64,000 nt of DNA from VXOZ01 sp965220045 (GTDB taxonomy: Bacteria; Chloroflexota; UBA11872; VXOZ01), in contig OZ244803.1 of the NCBI GenBank assembly GCA_965220045.1, positions 2,108,001 to 2,172,000 of the forward strand. The letters are read 5' to 3'. Below are positions 1-7,258 of the stretch, in pieces. Both the position numbers and the translations under genes were made by a program. Below the pieces are notes generated by a model that was not told the DNA's origin, made no database searches, and was given only the letters and a program-made list of their open reading frames with translations. The number at the start of each line of letters is the position of its first letter. Position 1 is the stretch's first letter.

Positions 1-72
1 GCAGTCCACCAATGCGCCAAGCAGCATGTCGCCGGACGCGCCCGCGAAGCAATCAAGAAAGGCGACTCTCAT
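1..72 (-). CDS. larC: LarC, nickel-pincer cofactor nickel insertion protein (5' end only)
   Basis: Only the first 24 codons are in the window; the gene runs off the left edge. The N-terminus reads MRVAF followed by DCFAGASGDMLLGAL, which is the characteristic LarC opening (usually DCFSGISGDM). LarC is a CTP-dependent cyclometallase that inserts nickel into the pyridinium dithiocarboxylate mononucleotide cofactor of LarA-type racemases. The ATG overlaps the larB stop as ATGA, so the two genes are translationally coupled. Recognition rests on a short but very typical segment plus the larB neighbour. Confidence 0.85.
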   Translation of the reverse strand, partial: MRVAFLDCFAGASGDMLLGALVDC

Positions 73-845
73 GGCTCCGGCTGCTCCCCAACCTCTGCTG
101 CCATGCGGCAGATCAGACCGGCCATGTAACCGGCGCCAAACCCATTGTCGATGTTGACCACGGAGAGTCCGGCGGCGCAGCTATTGAGCATGGTGAGGAG
201 AGGCGTCAAACCGCCTAAGGAAGCGCCGTAACCGACACTCGTCGGCACGGCAATGACGGGGCGATCGATCAAGCCGGCGAGCACGCTTGGCAGCGCACCC
301 TCCATGCCGGCCACGGCAACGACCGCCCGGGCCCGCTGCACCACATCGAGGTTCAACAGGAGACGGTGCAGGCCTGCCACTCCCACGTCCGTCAGGCGAT
401 CCACCCGGCAACCCATGAGTTCAGCGGTAAGACCGGCTTCAGCGGCCACCGGCAAGTCCGCCGTGCCCGCCGCAACCACCGCGACACGCCCATGGACGAG
501 GCGCTGTGCGGTCCGCCGGACCACGATTGCGCGGGCATCCTCATGGTATTCGGCACTCGGAATGCGCGCTTGCACCGCTGCAGAGAGTTCCGGAGACGCC
601 CGTGTAGCCAGCACTGTCTGATCATGGGCCAGAAGCTCCTCCGCAATGCCGATGACTTGCGGCGCCGTCTTGCCAGGACAGAAGATCACCTCCGGAAAGC
701 CGACCCGCAATTGGCGCTGCGCATCAACCTTGGCAAAGCCGAGATCTTCGTAAGGAGCCAAGCGGATGCGGCGCACGGCCTGCTCGATGTCAATAGAGCC
801 GCGCTGCACGTCCGCTAACAACGCACGCAGAGTGTTCGTATCCAT
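69..845 (-). CDS. larB: LarB, pyridinium-3,5-biscarboxylate mononucleotide synthase
   Basis: 258 aa, the usual LarB length. LarB carboxylates and hydrolyses nicotinic acid adenine dinucleotide in the first step of nickel-pincer cofactor synthesis. The C-terminal half is a PurE-like (AIR carboxylase) domain with the family segment PTSVGYGASLGG (about 201-212) and the conserved cysteine in LNSCAAG (Cys223) just before VVNIDNGFGAG. Starts 5 bases after eno and overlaps larC by 4 bases, so it is part of the long purine/eno operon. LarE and the lactate racemase LarA are not in the window. Confidence 0.93.
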   Translation of the reverse strand: MDTNTLRALLADVQRGSIDIEQAVRRIRLAPYEDLGFAKVDAQRQLRVGFPEVIFCPGKTAPQVIGIAEELLAHDQTVLATRASPELSAAVQARIPSAEYHEDARAIVVRRTAQRLVHGRVAVVAAGTADLPVAAEAGLTAELMGCRVDRLTDVGVAGLHRLLLNLDVVQRARAVVAVAGMEGALPSVLAGLIDRPVIAVPTSVGYGASLGGLTPLLTMLNSCAAGLSVVNIDNGFGAGYMAGLICRMAAEVGEQPEP

Positions 846-850
846 AGGGC

Positions 851-2137
851 TTAGAGAAACGGAAAAGCCGCGGCGCCTGCGTAGACGGCAGTCTTGCCAA
901 GCTCATCTTCGATGCGCAGCAGCCGGTTGTACTTGGCGACACGGTCCGAGCGGCACGGCGCTCCAGTCTTGATCTGACCCACGCCGGTAGCGACGGCAAT
1001 GTCGGCGATGGTCGTGTCCTCGGTTTCTCCCGAACGGTGCGAAATCACGGCACCCCAGCCGGCCTGCCGCGCCATGGCAACCGCGTCGAGTGTCTCAGTC
1101 AAGGTGCCGATCTGATTGGGCTTGATGAGGATTGCGTTCGCGGCCTGCCGCTTAATCGCTGCGCCCAGCCGTTGCGTATTCGTCACGAGCAGGTCATCGC
1201 CCACAAGCTGCACCCGGCTGCCAAGCCGCTCCTGCAATCCAATCCAGCCGTCCCAGTCGTCTTCGGCCAGACCGTCTTCGAGGCTGATGATCGGATACTG
1301 TTCCGCCCAATCCGCCCAAAACGCTACGAATTCATCACTAGAAAGCGTGCGCCCTTCACGTTCCAATACGTAGGCATCGTTTTCATAGAGCTCGGTCGTC
1401 GCCGGATCGAGACCGATATAGATGTCCTCACCGGGGCGAAATCCTGCCTTCTCTATAGCAGCGAGAATCGTCTGAATGGCCGCCACATTCGTCGGCAGTG
1501 ACGGGGCAAAGCCGCCCTCGTCCCCCACCGTCGTGCTGAGGGACTTCTCTTCAAGAAGTCCGTGCAACGCATGGTACGTCTCGGTCCCCCAACGCAACGC
1601 CTCGCGAAACGACGGCGCCGCGACCGGCAAGATCATGAATTCCTGAAAGTCCGTGGAATTGGCGGCGTGCTTGCCGCCGTTGAGTATGTTCATCATCGGG
1701 ACGGGTAGCGTGTCCGCAAAAGCGCCGCCAATGTAGCGGTACAGCGGCAATCCAACACAGGCAGCCGCCGCTTTCGCTACGGCCAGCGAGACCGCCAGCA
1801 GCGCGTTAGCCCCGAGTTCTCCCTTGGCGGGGGAACCATCCAGCGCAATCAACGCCTGATCGATCGCGGCCTGCTCCAGCGCGCCCCGACCGGCCAGTTC
1901 GGCAGCAATTGGGCCATTGATGTTTTCCACCGCGCGCAGCACGCCTTTGCCGGCGTAACGACCCTTGTCACCATCCCGTAGTTCTACGGCCTCATGCATG
2001 CCCGTTGACGCGCCCGACGGCACGCCGGCCCATCCGACAGCGCCGCATGCCAGCCGGACTTCGGCTTCGACGGTGGGGTTGCCCCGGGAATCGAGGATCT
2101 CACGCCCGCGGATTTCGCTGATTGCACTTTCACTCAC
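851..2137 (-). CDS. eno: Enolase (phosphopyruvate hydratase)
   Basis: 428 aa, full length. Interconverts 2-phosphoglycerate and phosphoenolpyruvate in glycolysis. Family motifs are all present: ILDSRGNPTVE near the N-terminus, PSGASTG in the mobile loop, the metal-site segments IGLDPATTE, SLEDGLAEDDW and LVGDDL, the catalytic lysine in LIKPNQIGT, and SHRSGETED plus GAPCRSDRVAKYN near the C-terminus. The start MSESAISEIRGREILDSRG fits the family. It lies 28 bases after folD and 5 bases before larB, so it is co-transcribed with one-carbon and cofactor genes rather than with other glycolytic genes. Confidence 0.98.
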   Translation of the reverse strand: MSESAISEIRGREILDSRGNPTVEAEVRLACGAVGWAGVPSGASTGMHEAVELRDGDKGRYAGKGVLRAVENINGPIAAELAGRGALEQAAIDQALIALDGSPAKGELGANALLAVSLAVAKAAAACVGLPLYRYIGGAFADTLPVPMMNILNGGKHAANSTDFQEFMILPVAAPSFREALRWGTETYHALHGLLEEKSLSTTVGDEGGFAPSLPTNVAAIQTILAAIEKAGFRPGEDIYIGLDPATTELYENDAYVLEREGRTLSSDEFVAFWADWAEQYPIISLEDGLAEDDWDGWIGLQERLGSRVQLVGDDLLVTNTQRLGAAIKRQAANAILIKPNQIGTLTETLDAVAMARQAGWGAVISHRSGETEDTTIADIAVATGVGQIKTGAPCRSDRVAKYNRLLRIEDELGKTAVYAGAAAFPFL

Positions 2138-2165
2138 AATTCGTTTCCTTCCAACGCAACACGAT

Positions 2166-3032
2166 TCAAGCCAATGTCGATTGCAGACGGGCAGCGCGAA
2201 TGGTATTCGCGACGAGCATGGCGTTCGTCACGGGACCAACGCCGCCCGGCACCGGCGTAATCGCACTTGCCACTTCGCTGACGGCATCGTAGTGTACATC
2301 GCCGACAAGACCGTCGGCGGTCACGTTTATGCCAATATCCACTACCACCGCACCCGGTTTAACCATGTCCGGCGTGACGAAATTGGCCTTCCCCATCGCC
2401 GCGATGAGAATGTCGGCCTGCCTGGCATGGCCCGCGAGATCAACTGTGCGGCTGTGCGTAACCGTTACGGTCGCATCATGGGCTATCAAGAGCGCAGCCA
2501 GGGGCCGTCCCGCCACATTGCTGCGGCCGATGAGGACCGCATGCTTGCCGCTGATGGGAATCTCATAGTGCCGCAAGAGATGGATGACACCGGCAGGCGT
2601 ATTCGGCACAAATGACTCCATGCCCAGGAATGACCCGCCAAGAAACAGGCGTCCGGCATTCAGCGGGTGCACGCCATCGATGTCCTTCCGGGGGTCCAAG
2701 GTCATGGCGATCAATTCCAAGTCCCAATCGTCAGGCAGCGGCCAACTGAGCATTATGCCGGTGACGCGCGGGTCGACGTTGAGGTTGCAGATGCGGCCGA
2801 TGAACTGTTCCCGGTCAGATGACGACAGTACGTGCTCCTGAAACTCCATTCCGACACGTCCGCAGAGCTTCTGAATCTGGCGTATGTAGCTATCCGACGC
2901 CTTATCGTCGCCTGCGCGTACAACCGCCAAAGTCAAGGGATGTCCCAGACGTTTCTGAATGTCCGCCAGCTCGTCCCGATGTCTCCAACGCAGGATCCGG
3001 GCGATGCGATTGCCGTCGAGCACCTGTGCCAT
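2166..3032 (-). CDS. folD: FolD-like methylene-THF dehydrogenase, cyclohydrolase residues missing
   Basis: 288 aa from the ATG giving MAQVLDGN; the frame stays open upstream but family alignment favours this start. FolD normally oxidises 5,10-methylene-THF and then hydrolyses methenyl-THF to 10-formyl-THF. The Rossmann part is intact (VLIGRSNVAGRP, VVDIGIN, TPVPGGVGPVT), as are Tyr49 and the aspartate in KDIDGVHP. At the position of the cyclohydrolase lysine (Lys56 in the human and E. coli enzymes) the segment SYIRQIQKLC has Ile53, and the VQLPLP glutamine (human Gln100) is Ser96 in IMLSWPLP. I infer it acts mainly as a dehydrogenase, with the neighbouring FchA supplying the cyclohydrolase. 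It lies 131 bases after fchA. Confidence 0.9.
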   Translation of the reverse strand: MAQVLDGNRIARILRWRHRDELADIQKRLGHPLTLAVVRAGDDKASDSYIRQIQKLCGRVGMEFQEHVLSSSDREQFIGRICNLNVDPRVTGIMLSWPLPDDWDLELIAMTLDPRKDIDGVHPLNAGRLFLGGSFLGMESFVPNTPAGVIHLLRHYEIPISGKHAVLIGRSNVAGRPLAALLIAHDATVTVTHSRTVDLAGHARQADILIAAMGKANFVTPDMVKPGAVVVDIGINVTADGLVGDVHYDAVSEVASAITPVPGGVGPVTNAMLVANTIRAARLQSTLA

Positions 3033-3163
3033 CTCGCTCCAACCCCTCTCTTGCTGCTGTGTATCTCTCCCGATTGACCCCAAGTATCGCAGTGATTTGA
3101 GCTAGACACCTTCACCATCGACTCAAACCGAACCTATCCGGCATGAGTGTCGCTGACATTGTG

Positions 3164-3805
3164 CTACCGCGAGAACGAAAGTGCCTCTTCTCGCGCCATT
3201 GCCACTTGGGTGTATGCCGCAAGACGTTCGCGCATGGCCGAGACGACGCTTTCATCCTTGATGTAACCCAGGCTGGCCTCAATCGTGACTACCGTCCCCT
3301 GCAGCGCAGCGTCTGTCAAGAGCACCGCCATGATTGCATCTGAAACCAGGTTGGTATTACCGTGCTTCACGAGCCACAGGGCATGCTCGCTAACGGCAGC
3401 GCACGCGTCCGCAATCTCGAACAGTATCTCGGTAGCCTGAACCGACGCCTGTTGGATGTGCTTGTTACGCGCCGCGCGTTCCGCACCAGTGCCGCGAGGC
3501 ATGGCAAAACCCTGTCCGACGACGCCATAGGCATCGATGTCCTTCTGCACCAGACTCTCTAACAACGGCATGGCTTGGCCCAAATCCGCCAGCCGTTCCG
3601 CAACTTCCGGTGCGACCGCGGCATATTTCTTCCTGCCCTGCGTGAAATTGGCGACCATCGCAGACAAGCCTGCGGCGAGCGCCCCCACGAGCGCGGCTAC
3701 ACTGCCGCCTCCTGGGGTCGGCTCATTGGCTGCAAGCGCTTCTAAGTAAGCATGGATGCTCTGCTCGGTAATCACGACGTTCTCTTCCTCTCGCCTGCCG
3801 GTCAC
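3164..3805 (-). CDS. fchA: FchA-type methenyl-THF cyclohydrolase / formimino-THF cyclodeaminase
   Basis: 213 aa, a single FTCD C-terminal-type domain. The signature TPGGGSVAALVGALAAGLS (residues about 30-48) and the all-helical pattern are typical. Stand-alone members act either as formimino-THF cyclodeaminase (histidine or purine degradation) or as methenyl-THF cyclohydrolase (FchA of methylotrophs and acetogens). No histidine-degradation gene is near. It overlaps purN by 4 bases (GTGA) and precedes a FolD lacking cyclohydrolase residues, so cyclohydrolase supplying 10-formyl-THF for PurN is the more likely role. The GTG start at 3805 is the overlapping one; an in-frame start a few codons later is possible. 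Confidence 0.9.
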   Translation of the reverse strand: MTGRREEENVVITEQSIHAYLEALAANEPTPGGGSVAALVGALAAGLSAMVANFTQGRKKYAAVAPEVAERLADLGQAMPLLESLVQKDIDAYGVVGQGFAMPRGTGAERAARNKHIQQASVQATEILFEIADACAAVSEHALWLVKHGNTNLVSDAIMAVLLTDAALQGTVVTIEASLGYIKDESVVSAMRERLAAYTQVAMAREEALSFSR

Positions 3806-4464
3806 GGCGCGTCACCCCACCAGCGGGAAGGGATTGCACCCGCTATCTGCACTCTATCATTCTCAATGTGCACTCTGCCTTCGGCAAACCACTGCACGAC
3901 CTGCGGCAAGAGTCGATGCTCCTGTGCCAGGATGCGTTTCGCCAGAGTCTCCACTGTATCGCCCGCGAGTACGGGCACGGCGGCTTGCGCGATGATTGGT
4001 CCAGCGTCCACTTCAGCGGTGGCAACATGCACGGTGCAGCCCGCGATCTTCACGCCGGCCTTCAAAGCATCTTCCTGCGGCTGTGGATTCATGCCGCCGG
4101 CAAAGGCGGGCAAAAGGGACGGATGAATGTTAATGATCCGATTGGGATAGGCATCCACCCACGCCCGCGAAAGAATCCGGTCAAAACCCCCAAGCACGAT
4201 AAGTTCCGCGCCATGGGACTGTGCGCAGTCCAACATTGCTTCGTGTTGCGCCTCGCGAGTCTCAAAATCGCGCCGCACGAAGACGAATGCGGCAATGCCG
4301 GCAGCGCGCGCCCGCTGTATGCCCGGCGCGTTCTTGTGGTTGCAGATAACGGCGGCAATCTCAGCATGCAGGCGTTCCTGTTCGATTGCGTCGATGAGCG
4401 CCTGCAAGTTGCTGCCGCGCCCCGAAATCAACACCGCAATGCGTAAGGCCGTATCTCCCGCCAA
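3802..4464 (-). CDS. purN: Phosphoribosylglycinamide formyltransferase 1
   Basis: 220 aa. Transfers the formyl group of 10-formyl-THF to GAR in step 3 of purine synthesis. Visible motifs are the substrate loop SGRGSNLQAL near residue 15, the catalytic segment NIHPSLLPAF, and the aspartate in EVDAGPIIAQAAVPV. The start is TTG (M-A-G-D-T), since the next in-frame starts would cut the first beta strand; the ribosome site is weak, so the start is less certain than the gene. It lies 32 bases after purM and overlaps fchA by 4 bases. Confidence 0.96.
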   Translation of the reverse strand: MAGDTALRIAVLISGRGSNLQALIDAIEQERLHAEIAAVICNHKNAPGIQRARAAGIAAFVFVRRDFETREAQHEAMLDCAQSHGAELIVLGGFDRILSRAWVDAYPNRIINIHPSLLPAFAGGMNPQPQEDALKAGVKIAGCTVHVATAEVDAGPIIAQAAVPVLAGDTVETLAKRILAQEHRLLPQVVQWFAEGRVHIENDRVQIAGAIPSRWWGDAP

Positions 4465-4496
4465 TTTCGAAACACCGCTTCTCTGCTGTTACAGGA

Positions 4497-5528
4497 TTAC
4501 CGCTCAACGATCACGCGAGGCTCGCCGGCGCAGCTCTCAACATTGCCTATGCGGCACAGGGACGGTTCCAGGAGCTGCGCTTCCTCCGCCTCGCCCTCAG
4601 CGCAGATCACCACATAGCCGACGCCCATATTGAAAACATGGCACATCTCATCAAACGCTACCACTCCGCGCTCCTGAATGAGCGGGAAAATGGGCGGTAC
4701 CGGCCAAGATCCCCACTGCAAGCGAACCTGGGTTTCTTGCGGCAACACCCGCGGGATGTTTTCCCACAGTCCGCCGCCCGTTATATGGGCCATGCCCTTT
4801 ATGTCGAGTTTGGAGCGCAGATGCTGTACGGGGTGCAGATAGCAGGTATGCACCGCCAGCAGCGCATCAGCCAGCGATTCTCCCAGTGTCGGCTCTGTCT
4901 CCTCTAACGCATCTTCAGCAAAGACACGGCGGGCCAACGAATAGCCATTCGTATGCAGACCGTTGCTGGGAAATGCCAAGACCGCATCGCCCGGCTCGAT
5001 TCGTTCACCGCTGACGATTTGCGCCCGTTCCACAACGCCTACAATGGTACCGGCAAGGTCAAAGTCGCCTGCCGCGTAGAGGTCGGGTATCTCCGCCAAT
5101 TCGCCGCCCAGCAGCGCACACCCGCCCTCTCTGCACGCCGCTGCCGCACCGGAGACCGCATCTCGCATGACCTCGGGCACCAGCTTGCCTACCCCTACAT
5201 AGTCCAGAAAAAACAGCGGCCGCGCGCCGAGGGTGAGAATGTCGTTGATGCAGTGATTGACGATGTCTTGCCCGACCGTGTCGTACCGCTTCAGCAGTGT
5301 CGCCAGCTTGATCTTGCTGCCGACACTGTCGGTGCTCGCCACAAGGACGGGTTCTGAGTAGTGGGACGGCAACTGAAAGAGACCGCCAAAGCTGCCGATA
5401 CCGGTAAGAACTTCCGGTCCGTGGGTGGACTCCACCTGCGTTTTGAAGAGGCGTACGGCCTCATTGCCGGCGTCGATGTCTACACCGGCCTGCCGGTAGG
5501 TCGAAGGAGGGTGGCGTGTGTCACGCAT
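4497..5528 (-). CDS. purM: Phosphoribosylformylglycinamidine cyclo-ligase (AIR synthase)
   Basis: About 343 aa from the ATG at 5528 (MRDTRHPPSTYRQAGVD); an upstream in-frame TTG would add 13 unlikely residues. Closes FGAM to AIR with ATP in step 5 of purine synthesis. Typical segments are YRQAGVDIDAGNEAV, the ATP/Mg region STDSVGSKIKLA, the dimer-site run VNDILTLGARPLFFLDY-type (here INDILTLGARPLFF) and the C-terminal HITGGGLWENIPR. It is followed 32 bases later by purN and preceded by a 242-base gap after purF. Confidence 0.96.
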   Translation of the reverse strand: MRDTRHPPSTYRQAGVDIDAGNEAVRLFKTQVESTHGPEVLTGIGSFGGLFQLPSHYSEPVLVASTDSVGSKIKLATLLKRYDTVGQDIVNHCINDILTLGARPLFFLDYVGVGKLVPEVMRDAVSGAAAACREGGCALLGGELAEIPDLYAAGDFDLAGTIVGVVERAQIVSGERIEPGDAVLAFPSNGLHTNGYSLARRVFAEDALEETEPTLGESLADALLAVHTCYLHPVQHLRSKLDIKGMAHITGGGLWENIPRVLPQETQVRLQWGSWPVPPIFPLIQERGVVAFDEMCHVFNMGVGYVVICAEGEAEEAQLLEPSLCRIGNVESCAGEPRVIVER

Positions 5529-5770
5529 TGGCCGAGACCAGCCGCTGGATACGCAAGCCGGCGGCAAGACGAAACGGGTTCGTAATATGCGGAGAGGAAC
5601 TCGATGCGGCCGCGCTAGGGCCGATTGCTATCACTTGCGGGCGAGACCCGGAGGACCCATGTGTGAATCCAACCCTATGCGCAGTTCCAAATCTAGGCAA
5701 GGCGAAAGTCCCCTGGTACTTCAATGTGCTCCGCAAAACGCAATCGCACCCGCGCAGTCCGCAACCGCCG
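5529..5770 (-). other. Non-coding gap inside the purine operon
   Basis: This 242-base stretch between purF and purM is the widest gap in an otherwise tight operon. Open frames here overlap the flanking genes and resemble no known protein. No clear terminator, riboswitch or strong promoter was seen. Confidence 0.5.
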
Positions 5771-7225
5771 TCATGAAACCGGCTCCCGCACTTGCTCGAG
5801 CGACAGCTTGTCGAATTCCATCTGCACAGGCACCGGATAATCGCCATTGAAGCATGCCAGGCAGAAGTGACTGTACGGGAGGTCTACGGCCTCCACGATA
5901 CCCTCGATGCTCAGGTATCCCAAGCTATCCGCCTGAATGGCATTGCCGACAGCCAGTTCGGCTTCCTCTTGCGACTGGAACGCTGACGCGATGATCTCAT
6001 CCCGTGTCGGCATGTCAACGCCCAGGAAACAAGGATGACGAATTGGCGGCGCCGCAATGCGCACGTGAACTTCCACCGCACCGGCTTGGCGCAACATCTT
6101 GACGATAGGCAGCGTGTTCGTGCCGCGCACGATGGAGTCGTCAACTACTACCACCCGCTGTCCTTCCAACACCTCCGGCATGGGATTGTACTTCAAGAGC
6201 ACACCCTCCCGGCGCAGTTGGTCGGTCGGCTGGATAAACGTCCGATGAATGTAGCGGTTGCGCACCAGGCCGTCGCGCAACGGTATTCCACTCTCCTCGG
6301 CGTATCCCTGTGCCGCGGCAATGGCGCATTCCGGCACGCCCATAACTAAGTCAGCACCCGGAGCCGGACGTTCCCGCGCGAGTTGGCGGCCCATCTCGCG
6401 CCGGGCGTGGTAGAGCAGCGTATCCTCTATGTAGGAGTCCGGTCGCGCAAGATACATAAACTCAAACATGCAGACTGCCCGCTTCGTAACCGGCTGAACG
6501 CGATAAGACCGCAGCCCTTCCTCACCAATCGAAATCAATTCTCCGGGCTCAATCTCACGCACAAACTCCGCACCGACGGTCTTCAGCGCGCAACTCTCTG
6601 AAGCCACCACCCACGATCCTTCGAGGTTCCCCAGGCAGAGCGGACGATTTCCCAGAGAGTCTCGCGCCGCCAAAACGTGGTCTGCGGTCGCCATTACAAA
6701 GGTGTATGAACCAACCAAGCGAGGTAGAGTGTGTTGCAGTTTCTCCGGCCACGTCGTCCCCGGCGCGAGCGCAATGAGCCACGCCGCAATCTCGCTATCG
6801 GTTGAGGACTTGGGCCGGACACCGAACTCATCGAGGTCCTTCAGTAATTGGTCTGCATTGACGAGATTGCCATTGTGGGCTAGTGCGAAAGGGCCCAGCG
6901 GACCCTCAATGAAGATGGGCTGGGAATTGTCTTCCCTGCTCGAACCCTTCGTGGAGTAGCGCGTATGCCCAACAGCCAGAATGCCCTGCAAGTCTTCCAG
7001 GATTTCTTCCGAGAATACGTGAGAAACCAGCCCCATGCGGCGGTAGACCTGCATGCGCTTGCCGTCGGCGCTGGCAATGCCGGCGCTCTCCTGGCCGCGA
7101 TGCTGCAGCGCATGCAAACCGAAGTACGTGAGTTTCGCAACGTCCAACTCACGGCCGTAGATGCCAAAGACGCCGCACGCTTCGCGCGGGGAATCAGTGT
7201 CGGCGGTAGCTGGTGTTCGGTCCAT
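5771..7225 (-). CDS. purF: Amidophosphoribosyltransferase
   Basis: 484 aa. Catalyses the committed step of purine synthesis, PRPP plus glutamine to phosphoribosylamine. The N-terminal nucleophile is Cys17 in EACGVFGIYG, so a 16-residue propeptide is expected to be removed. The PRTase loop is VVVVDDSIVRGTNT. Four cysteines match the B. subtilis-type [4Fe-4S] ligands: AVCMFEF, HPCFLGVD, and the pair in HFCLACFNG. It is therefore the iron-sulfur, propeptide-processed class. It begins 33 bases after purL. Confidence 0.97.
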   Translation of the reverse strand: MDRTPATADTDSPREACGVFGIYGRELDVAKLTYFGLHALQHRGQESAGIASADGKRMQVYRRMGLVSHVFSEEILEDLQGILAVGHTRYSTKGSSREDNSQPIFIEGPLGPFALAHNGNLVNADQLLKDLDEFGVRPKSSTDSEIAAWLIALAPGTTWPEKLQHTLPRLVGSYTFVMATADHVLAARDSLGNRPLCLGNLEGSWVVASESCALKTVGAEFVREIEPGELISIGEEGLRSYRVQPVTKRAVCMFEFMYLARPDSYIEDTLLYHARREMGRQLARERPAPGADLVMGVPECAIAAAQGYAEESGIPLRDGLVRNRYIHRTFIQPTDQLRREGVLLKYNPMPEVLEGQRVVVVDDSIVRGTNTLPIVKMLRQAGAVEVHVRIAAPPIRHPCFLGVDMPTRDEIIASAFQSQEEAELAVGNAIQADSLGYLSIEGIVEAVDLPYSHFCLACFNGDYPVPVQMEFDKLSLEQVREPVS

Positions 7226-7258
7226 GGCGCGCGCTGCCCCCTCTGATTTTGCGTGCCG

